The position numbers and the translations under genes were made by a program. DNA of 64,000 nt from positions 1-64,000 of the forward strand of contig JADIXX010000006.1 in assembly GCA_016705575.1 (NCBI GenBank), given 5' to 3'. The notes under the pieces are model-generated. The model saw only the letters and a program-made list of their open reading frames with translations. It was not told the origin of the DNA and did no database searches. Positions 17,246 to 25,382 of this stretch are shown piece by piece. This DNA comes from Candidatus Aalborgicola defluviihabitans (GTDB taxonomy: Bacteria; Pseudomonadota; Gammaproteobacteria; Burkholderiales; Burkholderiaceae_C). Numbering within the stretch: the stretch's first letter is position 1; the number at the start of each line of letters is the position of its first letter.

Positions 17246-17701
17246 TCAGTCCATTCGGACCCACGGACCAGTTACCTCCGTGGCCGGCTCGATCTCAGCG
17301 ATGCTTCGGTCGCACTCTTTGCAGAAAACATCAGCAATGCCGTCCTTGATGAAGTTGAGCACGTAGACGTCAGTTATCTCAGCGAAAGCAGCAGAGGGAT
17401 AGCTTGTCTTGCCATCGTTTGGTGAGGCGTCCTTTAGCCACCGTGGCATTGCTACTCGTGCAACCTGCGAGTCTCTGCTTCCTCCAATCGTTGACTCAGC
17501 AAGACGCTTCACGAAGGGCGCTATATCTTTTGCCCTCACAGTGACCTCGCATCTGTACTTCCCTGAGTACCTATCGCTGGCCACTACGACGTACTCGGTG
17601 CACGGCGGCAGCGCAGCAAGAAGTTGTGTTGCTTGTGCCTCACGGTCAAACGGAGGCGGTGGCGGTTCACCGCCAAGGAGTTTTCGGAAGAAGCCGACCA
17701 T
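17246..17701 (-). CDS. Unknown cassette protein (151 aa)
   Basis: The ATG at 17699-17701 (MVGFFRKLLGGEPPPPPFDR) lies 16 bases after the closing core of the attC site at 17718-17804. The gene ends 70 bases before the core of the interrupted attC site, so it forms one cassette. The product has a basic amphipathic N-terminus, a Pro run, then an alpha/beta-looking body (EYVVVASDRYSGKYRCEVTV, YVLNFIKDGIADVFCKECD) with a late CKEC pair. No recognised family. Confidence 0.65.
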   Translation of the reverse strand: MVGFFRKLLGGEPPPPPFDREAQATQLLAALPPCTEYVVVASDRYSGKYRCEVTVRAKDIAPFVKRLAESTIGGSRDSQVARVAMPRWLKDASPNDGKTSYPSAAFAEITDVYVLNFIKDGIADVFCKECDRSIAEIEPATEVTGPWVRMD

Positions 17702-17717
17702 GAGTGTCCCTTGTGAG

Positions 17718-17804
17718 CCCTAACGTTCGAGGCCACCGGCACGCAGCAAGCGCCGCGCAGCGGCAACCTGCTGCTGTGTGTCCGCGTGGGCCGACCAGTT
17801 AGAT
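17718..17804 (-). other. Candidate attC site 7
   Basis: Minus-strand ATCTAAC at 17798-17804 (perfect core, overlapping the gene stop TAA at 17799-17801) and GTTAGGG at 17718-17724. The inside (GGCCCACGCGGACACACAGC ... GCTTGCTGCGTGCCGGTGGCC) folds as a long imperfect hairpin with a short GCCGC/GCGGC tip. Closely related to the site at 13372-13470. Confidence 0.7.
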
Positions 17805-18538
17805 GCTTTTGTCGTGCGGCAAGGTTTCATTTCTAAGTTCCGCAAGTGTTTTTCCGAAGGACGGATTGTATTTTCGAGCCTCTTCTATTGAGAGAAACGG
17901 GATCTTGAACTTGGCAGTATGCGCGTGGCCAAATACATCCTGTATTTCCACCTTGACGCTTACACCTTGCGTTCTCGGCGCGGGAAAACAGTCTCCCAGC
18001 TATCTGACTGCTCAAAATAGATTACGCCGTTCGTCGACCTCCCTGGCTCCAAGAATGTCGAAGGATCAGCCCCGGACATGATGCTGCGTTGGGTCAGGAA
18101 CGGATAGACCTTGATGTTTTCACCGATCTTCACTTGAAAATCATGAATGGCTGCGATCTGGTTGCGCAACCAGTACCAGCCCACGCCATACCGAAGCCAC
18201 AGAACACTAAACGGGCGAAGGTGCCAATGGTAGCCAACGGAGATGTTTTTTATGCTCGACGCGGCGGAGCCGACATTTGTCACAGCTAGATAGAGGGCGA
18301 TTCCCGTTCGATGCACGGGTTGGCCGTCATGTTCAGCACCAGTAGGAAACGTACAGCAAAAGGTCGGCCCGTCAATATGGGAAATTCTGAACTTGGGTCG
18401 ACGCCTAAGCGCCGCAAATATCCCACTCGCCCATCCCAATAGCAGCGTAACGATGAACACAGCAACACCCGTGACGCCCTGGTTGTCGTTCAACCACTTA
18501 GCAGTGGCGAGGTAGGTGGTCGTAAGTGAGTCAAGCAT
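17799..18538 (-). CDS. Unknown membrane-anchored cassette protein, frameshifted (about 246 aa)
   Basis: The ATG at 18536-18538 overlaps the GTTAGAT core of the upstream attC site. One transmembrane helix lies near the N-terminus (GVAVFIVTLLLGWASGIFAA, residues about 22-41), followed by a beta-rich soluble domain (KFRISHIDGPTFCCTFPTG, IALYLAVTNVGSAASSIKNI). The frame stops at 17960 (RRERKV). A one-base change near 17970-17990 restores QGVSVKVEIQDVFGHAHTAK and an end at 17799 inside attC site 7. No named family; the layout suggests a small membrane-bound sensor or scaffold, unproven. Confidence 0.6.
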
Positions 18539-18590
18539 CTAACGTGTTATGAGAGTCGAATCCGCTACGTATTGCGGCTCGAACTTAGCT
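18537..18590 (-). other. Candidate attC site 8
   Basis: The minus-strand closing core GTTAGAT (18537-18543) is perfect. The other core AGCTAAG (18584-18590) has G for the final C, as at 13464. TTCGAGCCGC pairs with GCGGATTCGA around an AATACGTA loop. Short (54 bases) but well placed directly before a start codon. Confidence 0.5.
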
Positions 18591-18611
18591 AATGGGTAAA
18601 ACGGCATTTGC

Positions 18612-18842
18612 ATGTCGTTGATTTATAACCGGATTTTTCAAGCTGACTACGACGCGAAGGCTCACGCAGCCTTGATACGCTGCAAAAGCGACCTTTATTC
18701 TGGAGTGCTGACGCGTATCAAACCCCGGCAGTCACCTGTGTTGCTTGATTTCAAAAGGCTTTTTCATATTTGCGCTCATGAACGTAGCGATATCAGGTGC
18801 GCGAAACAAGGCAAAAACCGCCCGTTTGACCTTGTGGTCTAA
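18612..18842 (+). CDS. Doubtful small ORF in reverse orientation within the array (76 aa)
   Basis: The frame starts at the ATG at 18612 (MSLIYNRIFQADYDAKAHAA) and its TAA lies in the heptamer at 18837-18843. It is the only frame of the array on the plus strand and has no clear ribosome site or family. It could be a reverse-oriented cassette gene or a chance frame. Confidence 0.3.
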   Translation: MSLIYNRIFQADYDAKAHAALIRCKSDLYSGVLTRIKPRQSPVLLDFKRLFHICAHERSDIRCAKQGKNRPFDLVV

Positions 18843-18873
18843 CGTCCGCTATCGCTCGACAGGAGCCTTAGGC
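18837..18873 (-). other. Short attC-like boundary directly after umuC
   Basis: Minus-strand GTTAGAC at 18837-18843 is a perfect core. GCCTAAG at 18867-18873 contains the stop codon of umuC, as at the antitoxin. The two are only 37 bases apart, shorter than known attC sites, so it may be a truncated site where the array begins. Confidence 0.3.
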
Positions 18874-20166
18874 CCGTGCAACTGGCATATCGCTCCATCT
18901 GGTGGTGTATTGGGGGGTTAGCCTTTCCTGCCGCATTGACCAATCACTTGGTGCACGCTGGCGGGACGCACTTCCAACATGGACTGTGCCTCGGCCAAAT
19001 CGGCTATTCAGCGCATCCATAGTCATCATCAATTTGGACCGATCTCGGGTATCGATGGGTTCGAGATCCAACTCGCATTGTTTCACTGTTTCGCTGCTCA
19101 AATCCATCAACATGACACCAGCTTTTGACAACCGATAGCCTGATTGATAAATCTGGCGAACACCGACAACTGCTGATTGGACAAGCAACCGACTATCGTC
19201 TGTGGGTCTACGCAACGGAACGACGACGCTTTTTGAGAAGCGAGGTCCCGGCCGGAATGGCGAAGTATGCGCAAAGACGAGTATCTGCCCGGCAACGCTG
19301 GATTGACGCCGCAACTTTTCAGCAGCTCGGCTGGCGAACTCGCTGATCGCTTCGATGAGATCAGGCAGTTCGGTGACCGGCTGCCCAAAACTCCGGGTGC
19401 ACGCGATTTGCTGCTTGGGGGGCGGTGCATCTTCCAAACCAATACAGGGTTGACCTTGAAGTTCACGCACGGTGCGCTCCAACACAACACCCCAGCGACT
19501 GCGAACCATAGACGGGCTCAGTCGGGTCAAGTCGAGGACCGTATTCACCCCCGCGTCCCGCAGTTGCTGTCCGATGCGGCGACCGACACCCCAAACTTCA
19601 CCCACTTCGGTGGCAGTGAACAAGGCATCCAAATCGGATGGGGTCAGAGCTTCCAGGTTGCAAACCGTCGCCATGCACTCAGGGTAGCTACCGGGCTTGC
19701 GGTCAGCCGTTTTTGCGATGTGATTTGCAAGCTTAGCCAACGTCTTTGTTGGTCCAATGCCGATGCCGCAGGGTATGCCGGTCCATTGAAGAATTCGTGA
19801 GCGAATCGCCCATGACCGTTTGGTGAGGTCGCCACGAACGCCATCAAGTCCTATAAACGACTCGTCAATGCTGTAGATCTCCTGCGTTGGCCCCAGTCCC
19901 GCCGCAATGCTCATCATCCGATTTGACATGTCGCCATAGAGGGCGAAGTTCGCGGACAGCGCAATTAGCCCTGCCTCTTCTTCGAGGTGCCGTATCTCAT
20001 GCCATGGCTGACCCATCTTGATGCCCAAGGCCTTGGCCTCGTTGCTGCGCGCTATGGCGCAACCGTCGTTATTGGAAAGCGAAACGACTGGGCGACCATT
20101 CAAACTGGGGCGGAACACGCGCTCGCAGCTGACATAAAAGTTCGACGCGTCAATCAATGCAAGCAT
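18868..20166 (-). CDS. umuC: UmuC, DNA polymerase V catalytic subunit (element-borne, intact)
   Basis: The ATG at 20164-20166 gives 432 residues starting MLALIDASNFYVSCERVF; upstream in-frame codons to 20241 overlap the TnpC-like gene and are rejected. The Y-family catalytic triad is complete: Asp6, Asp101 and Glu102 (IYSIDESFI). The fingers (SNNDGCAIARSNEAKALGIK), helix-hairpin-helix (VGEVWGVGRRIGQQL), little finger and the C-terminal tail ending WSDMPVARA are present. It is very similar to the disrupted copy and the same length. It starts 4 bases after the TnpC-like gene, so it reads as the last gene of the element's operon. Expected role: error-prone lesion bypass with UmuD', replacing the broken host gene. 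Confidence 0.93.
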   Translation of the reverse strand: MLALIDASNFYVSCERVFRPSLNGRPVVSLSNNDGCAIARSNEAKALGIKMGQPWHEIRHLEEEAGLIALSANFALYGDMSNRMMSIAAGLGPTQEIYSIDESFIGLDGVRGDLTKRSWAIRSRILQWTGIPCGIGIGPTKTLAKLANHIAKTADRKPGSYPECMATVCNLEALTPSDLDALFTATEVGEVWGVGRRIGQQLRDAGVNTVLDLTRLSPSMVRSRWGVVLERTVRELQGQPCIGLEDAPPPKQQIACTRSFGQPVTELPDLIEAISEFASRAAEKLRRQSSVAGQILVFAHTSPFRPGPRFSKSVVVPLRRPTDDSRLLVQSAVVGVRQIYQSGYRLSKAGVMLMDLSSETVKQCELDLEPIDTRDRSKLMMTMDALNSRFGRGTVHVGSASRQRAPSDWSMRQERLTPQYTTRWSDMPVARA

Positions 20167-20170
20167 GTAA

Positions 20171-20590
20171 TTACCTTGAGGGGATAGTCGGACTCGTAAA
20201 AGACACGACCTTGCCTTCTGGTAATGCTTCGTAAACGGCAAGCTTGCTCATAAGGGTCAAGTTGATCGACGCCAGTTTCGCAGCCTCAAGACGCAAACGT
20301 TCAACTTCGGCGCGCAGGTCTCGGTTGCGCTCTTTCTCTTTGATCAAGGCTTCATGCTTCGCGTCTCGCTGCAATCGGGTGGCTTTCCCAACGACACCAC
20401 GGATTCGCTCGGCGATGTCGGGGTAAGTGTTATGGATCAGCGCAGGGGTGACCTCCGCTGCTTTGGCGACCGCAGAGATGCTGACCTTGGCGCCCGAATT
20501 TTGAAGTTTATCAATGGACTCCTTAAGCCGCATTTCTGTTTGCTTGCGGCTTCGGGTGGCGGCTGATCCGTTCGGTGCTGACGGGCTCAT
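20171..20590 (-). CDS. TnpC-like protein of Tn554-type element (139 aa)
   Basis: The ATG overlaps the stop of the upstream recombinase (ATGA, 20587-20590). An N-terminal TetR-like helix-turn-helix (KVSISAVAKAAEVTPALIHN, residues about 35-54) is followed by a coiled coil (EALIKEKERNRDLRAEVERL, RLEAAKLASINLTLMSKLAV). This matches the size and layout of Tn554 TnpC / DUF6262-type proteins, which help orient or stimulate transposition. The position after the recombinases fits. Direct neighbour of umuC, 4 bases downstream. Confidence 0.75.
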   Translation of the reverse strand: MSPSAPNGSAATRSRKQTEMRLKESIDKLQNSGAKVSISAVAKAAEVTPALIHNTYPDIAERIRGVVGKATRLQRDAKHEALIKEKERNRDLRAEVERLRLEAAKLASINLTLMSKLAVYEALPEGKVVSFTSPTIPSR

Positions 20591-22419
20591 ATTCGGTTGC
20601 TTTCAATGGATTGGATTTCGGCGTTCACACCATTCACTGTGATGCCAAAGTCTGCAATCACTTTGGCAGACAGCGCAAGATCCCGGCGAATGCGTGCGTT
20701 GGTGACAGGACCTAAATCGTCCAACTCCAGCATCTCCCGGTGCTGCTCATGGATACCTTGCCACATGGCGATGTGTTCTTCATCGATGACGGAATTCTTG
20801 CAATCCACACACCGGGTGCTTTATAGAGGCCGGCGCCGCCACAGCCTGAGTCCTGCGCAATGCACCAACCATGGCCTGTGGCGCGAATATTGATCTGCAT
20901 GGCCGTGTCGGCCACAAGCTGCTCGCGGTCGGGGACTGCGCTCGCCCTCATTTCGAGGATTTTTCGACCAGCGCCGCCGCTCAGGCGCTGATCTGGAGTG
21001 CTCCAGCTCTCCAACAGATCCTTCTTGATGTCGAAATACTCAGCCAGTATGTCTTCGTAAAGAGCCGGGTCTTGAGCCGGGTTCGCGGCATAGAGTTGGG
21101 ACATGCTGATGCTCGAATGCTTGAATTGCCATTTGAGAAACACCAGCGCCTGGCGCCCCATCCTGGATTCCACCACAGGTTCTTGCATAAGTTCGACGAC
21201 ATTGGTGAGGGCTGAGTTTCCAATCCTGCCCGGCCTTGCTGGCCAGCCGTAGCATCGCCACGCGAGAGGCGACACCGCTCAACGCCGTAATCTGGTTGTA
21301 TTTGCCATAGATCACTCCCAGGAAGACCCGCTGCCCATCCGCTCGGGCTTGATTTAGTCTCTTGACGAAATTCCTGCGTTCTGCGGCATCTTTCATCTCG
21401 GCGATGGAAGACTCAAGCGATTGCATCTCCTCGTGAAGCGCGACGCGCAATGGTTCTGAGTAGCGTTCCAGGACCTCGACTACTTTGAGGGTCATCGGCG
21501 GCACCATGTATTCAACACGGCCTTTTCCGGTCTTGTGTTCAACAGAAGCAACCCAGCAATATTCAACCCCGTCACGCAGCTCTCGACGACCCGCTCCCAC
21601 CTCAACACCGATCACCTCATCATTGCGCATGCCCGATGTGATGGAGAGCAGGTAAAGGCAAGCATCACGCAACTCGCGCATGGGCTCTGTCGATGGACCA
21701 ACGGCGCCCGCATCTCGCTGACTGAACAAACCCTCAGCTTGGTTGAATATTCGCTCGCAATGAAGAAACAGCGCGCTTTGCACGTCTCGCGGAATCACTG
21801 GCGTTTTGCCGACACCCAATCCCGCAGATGATCTGACCTCAAATCCTGTAAGGCCACAGTAGGCCGCGAAAGGCATGTCACCCCATGGATATTGACTGGG
21901 TGGCTGATGCAAGTGATCCCGAAAGACCCATGCCAACTCGACTATCTCAAGTCTGGATTTGATACCGCGTGGCCGAAGTTTTTCGTCCCTGCACAGCTGA
22001 CGATAGGTCGACAGGTGCAATGGCTTGATCTCGTCGAAGGATCCGACACCATGCTGTGCCAGCCAGCGAAGCAACGGTCCGGCGCTCACTGCCGCAATAA
22101 AAATGGTTCTGGCAACTGCAGCCTTGTAGCCAGGACGCCCGTCTTTGAACCATGCATAAAGTGCGGCTTTTGTGTCCTTGAGAAGGGATGGCGGCACGTC
22201 CACAGGCCACACGATGGTCTTCATGGACTCTGGAACGTTGGACTGCTCGAAGTAAGGTGTCAGATCCCATCTGATATCGCCAAAGCGGCTGAGCACATGC
22301 TTATGCCCATGGTCATCAATAACTTCACTGACCACCGCATGGGTTAGATCAAGTGGTCCGCCTTGGTGCGCTGTGGCGACAGTGGCAAAGTTATCCAACA
22401 TGAGTGCCTCCATTCGCAT
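20587..22419 (-). CDS. Third tyrosine recombinase (TnpB-like, about 610 aa, two compensating frameshifts)
   Basis: The N-terminal and catalytic parts read in one frame (MRMEALMLDNFATVATAHQG; catalytic Arg in LLSITSGMRNDEVIGVEVG; HxxR in SPHQCRRTYARTC). Near 21175 the frame shifts; the next frame continues MGRQALVFLKWQFKHSSISM with the nucleophile Tyr in SQLYAANPAQ. Near 20812 it shifts again into DCKNSVIDEEHIAMWQG and ends ESNRI. The total span is exactly 611 codons, so the two shifts cancel, and the length is near the 630 aa of Tn554 TnpB. A Cys-rich tail (CIAQDSGCGG, VDCKN) may bind zinc. It overlaps the preceding gene by 29 bases and TnpC-like by 4. Confidence 0.75.
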
Positions 22420-23783
22420 GCGTGACGGCCTTCATCCGAGCCGCCCAGAAGGGGTGTGGCCTGTTAATCGCCAATGACTTTGCCTCCTCCAGAACAGTGC
22501 GGGCGAACTTCGCCGCCGTAAATTGATCGATTAGCGCAATCAATTCACGTTTGTGGTCACGCCAGGGTGCAAGGTCAGGTGCGACCATGTATTCAATTTC
22601 AGATTGAAGGAACAGTTGGAAACTGAACAAACGGTGCAAGTCCTTGACGCTCCCAACCACCACATAGGTCGGACACGTCAGGCATTCGGTAAATCTGTCG
22701 CAGTGGTCAATGCCATTTTTTGGAGCCCGCTTGCCATCCAAGGAACTAGCGCACCTCCCAACGGGTGTGTTCTGAACAGTCTTTCTGATGGACACTGGCA
22801 TGACGGACTGCTCAGCCACGTTGCCACGCAAAACCTCGGGTAAAGCAAGGCCAACAAAGCGTGCCGCATCAACCTTCATGTCCTCGGTCAAGCTCAAATA
22901 GTGTTGATCCGACACGTCAGGGGTATGGCCGATGGCGGCGGCTACTGCAATCAGATCGCCATCGCTGAGCTTCCAAAGCTTGGCCTCCATGGTCTTGCGC
23001 AGGCGAGTCGTGGTTGGCGCCAATTGCTTCCCGTCATCTCCGAGCAATCCATGGCGTGCGACAAATCGTCGGATTCCAACGTTCAAGCTGCTTTCTGACA
23101 GCGTGAACAATTCACCTTGGGCCTTTCGTGATCGGGATCGATACAGCCATATCCGGTCTCGGATTTTTGGTGGAGCTTCTGCACATAGGTGCTCCGTCCT
23201 GGCGATCACGCCTCGCAAAACAGCAACTCCGTCCATGGGAACAACGGTTGTGCCCAGTTCGCCATCGGACTGGCGCATTGGATTCGATTGCTGACCTTTT
23301 CCACGTCGCTTAAAGGTTCGCATCACCATCATGTTTGGAGTGAATGGATTTGGCGAAAGACAATCCCGCTTGGCTTCGAGCAAAGGGGTGGTGTTGATTC
23401 CTGTGCGCAAGGCAATCACCAGGAACGAAACGACCAACGCTTCCGAGTCGGGGCTACTGAACTCGCCGCGGTGGATATCAATCAAGTCTTTTTTCAAGGC
23501 ATCGGCCAAGCGAAGGATTTCCGCATGGGATAAAGCAGTTGGACTTTGGCGCTGGCCCGCTCGATTGGTCAACGCCTTGACAGGAAAGAGGCCCTCGATT
23601 TGGTTCGGTCCCATGCCACTCTCGCAGATCGAGACAACCGAAATCCACTCTTCGCCGCGAAGTGGCATCGACCTCCAGTTCAAAAACTGAATTGGCTGCG
23701 GACACGACTTCTGGCAATGTCCCATGCATCGCAATGTGGTCCTGCGCCACTGCTGACAATTGGTAAGACTTCGGCTTTCTCAT
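22391..23783 (-). CDS. Second tyrosine recombinase (about 463 aa, probable frameshift near the 5' end)
   Basis: The ATG at 23781-23783 overlaps the stop of the first recombinase (ATGA) and begins MRKPKSYQLSAVAQDHIAMH, which looks native. The main frame is open from 23734. The two differ by one base, so an indel is likely at about 23680-23710. The catalytic domain has Arg in FLVIALRTGINTTPLLEAKR, TTTRLRKTM in the second box (His replaced by Thr), and Tyr in IGHTPDVSDQHYLSL. A C-terminal Cys cluster (DHCDRFTECLTCPTY) suggests a zinc ribbon. Middle member of the recombinase trio. Confidence 0.75.
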
Positions 23784-24931
23784 GCCGGTGTCTCCAAGCC
23801 AAAGATGCCGTCGATAAAGTCCTCGTGCGCGAGCACCAACTGTGCCTCCAACTGATTGATCAGGTGCAGATATTCAGCGGTAGTCTGAACGTCCGAGTGG
23901 CCCAACCGATCGCGCACATACAGCAGAGGCTCGCCCATGAATGATGGATTCTTCCGAAGCGCGGCCAGGGTATAGGTGGCATAGGTGTGGCGCAGCATAT
24001 GGGCCGTGACAGGGAACCCGACTCTTTGGGATAGTTCGCCGAACAGTCCCACGACGCTGGTTCTGGCCATTTCTGAACCGTATGCCGTCAATATCAAGGC
24101 GTCGGGTTCATCCCCACCACGGCTTTTTCTAATTTCGCGTTCCAAGTTCTTGTAGGCATTGAGTACTTCCATTAGCCGCCACGGAACGTCGACAGCGCGG
24201 GGGCGCTCAAATTTGATCCACATATCCTGCGGGTTCAAATCCACGCGGATCACCTGTCCTGCAAGGAGGTCCTTTCGCCCCGCGGGGTCGAACACGTATT
24301 TCGCGGGGAGCGTCCGTGCCTCGCACGACCGCAGTCCGGATCGCAACATGAGTTCAAAGAGGAGTCTGTGGCTTGGGTTGTGCAGGTGTTGGCGGCAAAC
24401 CTGAACTTGGTGATTGGTGAGGAACTTGATGGGCGAGCGGTATTCCCGAAGCAATACCGATGCGCGCTCAAACGTTGCCCCGCCTGCTTTCACATGCGCA
24501 AGCATTCCGTGTTTGCCATACGCTCGGATCTGTCGATAGGAGAAGGGCAAGCTGGCGATGTATCCTCTCTGGCAGGCCCATTCGTAGAAGCGAACAACCA
24601 GGACGAGTCGCTTGTTGATGGTTCGTGGCGAAAGCTTCAGTTCACCGGCAGACCAATCTCGGTAGCGACTCAGTGGCGACGCGCCTACTGGCGCATTGGT
24701 TTGATCCCACGCCAACCCGTTGGCGTTCAGGAAGGCAAAGTAGTCGTAGAGTCGTCTGCCAACTGCTTCCCATGTCAACTTGCTGCGCGTCGAACCGCTC
24801 TCAAGCAAGGTGTGCAAGAGAAAGTTCTGGGCTGGTTGCGATGGCATGCATTCGTCGTCAATCAGCAAAGGAAAGCCTTCTATCGGCCGGCCACCAATTT
24901 CCAAATCACGAGTCGAGAAGAGCAGCTTCAT
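23780..24931 (-). CDS. First tyrosine recombinase (TnpA-like site-specific integrase, 383 aa)
   Basis: The product begins MKLLFSTRDLEIGGRPIEGF. A SAM-like N-terminal core-binding domain is followed by the catalytic domain with Arg (ELMLRSGLRSCEARTL), HxxR (TAHMLRHTYATYTLAALRK) and Tyr (LGHSDVQTTAEYLHLINQL), all intact. Length is close to Tn554 TnpA (361 aa). The start overlaps the stop of the preceding 98-aa gene by four bases and the stop overlaps the next start by four, so the genes are translationally coupled. It would cleave and exchange DNA strands during integration of the element. Confidence 0.88.
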   Translation of the reverse strand: MKLLFSTRDLEIGGRPIEGFPLLIDDECMPSQPAQNFLLHTLLESGSTRSKLTWEAVGRRLYDYFAFLNANGLAWDQTNAPVGASPLSRYRDWSAGELKLSPRTINKRLVLVVRFYEWACQRGYIASLPFSYRQIRAYGKHGMLAHVKAGGATFERASVLLREYRSPIKFLTNHQVQVCRQHLHNPSHRLLFELMLRSGLRSCEARTLPAKYVFDPAGRKDLLAGQVIRVDLNPQDMWIKFERPRAVDVPWRLMEVLNAYKNLEREIRKSRGGDEPDALILTAYGSEMARTSVVGLFGELSQRVGFPVTAHMLRHTYATYTLAALRKNPSFMGEPLLYVRDRLGHSDVQTTAEYLHLINQLEAQLVLAHEDFIDGIFGLETPA

Positions 24932-25224
24932 AGATTGCGTTCTGCAAGCAAGCGGGCCGCCTTTTTGAAGCTGATGCCAAACAAGTGCATGGCCAAATCC
25001 AGCGCGCCGCCCCCACCGCAGTTGGCTCGGTCATCCCAGAACTTCGGGCCGGTGCAAAGAATCTCGAAATCGTTGCCTGCCGCAGAGGCATGCCAACGGG
25101 ACGACCGTGTGTCGAGCCGTGGCACATAAGACTGATCTTCCTTCGCGTAGTCAGCCAGTGCTTTCAGCACCATGGCTGCATCAAGCGACTGCCAACGGGC
25201 CAATTTAGAGTTATCAACAGGCAT
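24928..25224 (-). CDS. Small primase/zinc-ribbon-like protein heading the recombinase operon (98 aa)
   Basis: I choose the ATG at 25222-25224 (MPVDNSKLARWQSLDAAMVL) with a strong GGGGAGG site upstream. The C-terminal half (FEILCTGPKFWDDRANCGGG, GALDLAMHLFGISFKKAARLL) resembles the N-terminal zinc-binding module of phage/plasmid primases (CHC2/DUF3991 type), including the GGG.ALDL turn. No Toprim catalytic part is present, so it is a stand-alone or truncated module. As first gene of the coupled operon near the right end of the element it may bind DNA ends; that is speculation. Confidence 0.6.
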   Translation of the reverse strand: MPVDNSKLARWQSLDAAMVLKALADYAKEDQSYVPRLDTRSSRWHASAAGNDFEILCTGPKFWDDRANCGGGGALDLAMHLFGISFKKAARLLAERNL

Positions 25225-25335
25225 CGTCCTCCCCCAGACCCCCACCCGCTACTCGTCTCAAAGAGACGATGAATCCGAAGTCAGGAAGGCAGGAATACAT
25301 GTCTAAATATTACTAACAACTTCATACAGTCAGAT

Positions 25336-25376
25336 CACGACACATAGAAATTATTGCCATCCACCAGTGCGTACAT
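25336..25376 (-). pseudogene. umuC: umuC, detached 5' fragment (first 13 codons)
   Basis: Six bases after the cho stop, ATG at 25374-25376 encodes MYALVDGNNFYVS and then meets TGA formed with element DNA. This is the canonical N-terminus of UmuC, including catalytic Asp6. The last bases TCGTG recur at the start of the 3' part at 13201-13205. Confidence 0.92.
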
Positions 25377-25382
25377 GGCGGC

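Larger units (their letters stand above)
13201..25335 (-). mobile_element. Tn554-like/recombinase-trio element inserted in umuC, carrying its own umuC and an attC cassette array
   Basis: The insertion is bounded by the 5-bp sequence CACGA (plus strand) at 13201-13205 and 25336-25340; either copy may be the target. Ends show an imperfect inverted repeat: TTCTGAATGG from 13207, and on the minus strand ATCTGACTGT from 25335 (TCTGA.TG shared). From right to left it holds a five-gene operon of recombinases and accessory proteins (25224-20171), a complete umuC (20166-18868), and integron-like cassettes with a toxin-antitoxin pair (about 18873-13217) containing an IS1182-family copy. Deleting it restores a full 433-codon umuC next to cho, which is the main evidence for its limits. 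Confidence 0.85.

Noticed and set aside
18612..18842. Small plus-strand ORF as a confident cassette gene
   Set aside because: Kept only at low confidence: no homology recognised, opposite orientation and no clear ribosome site.
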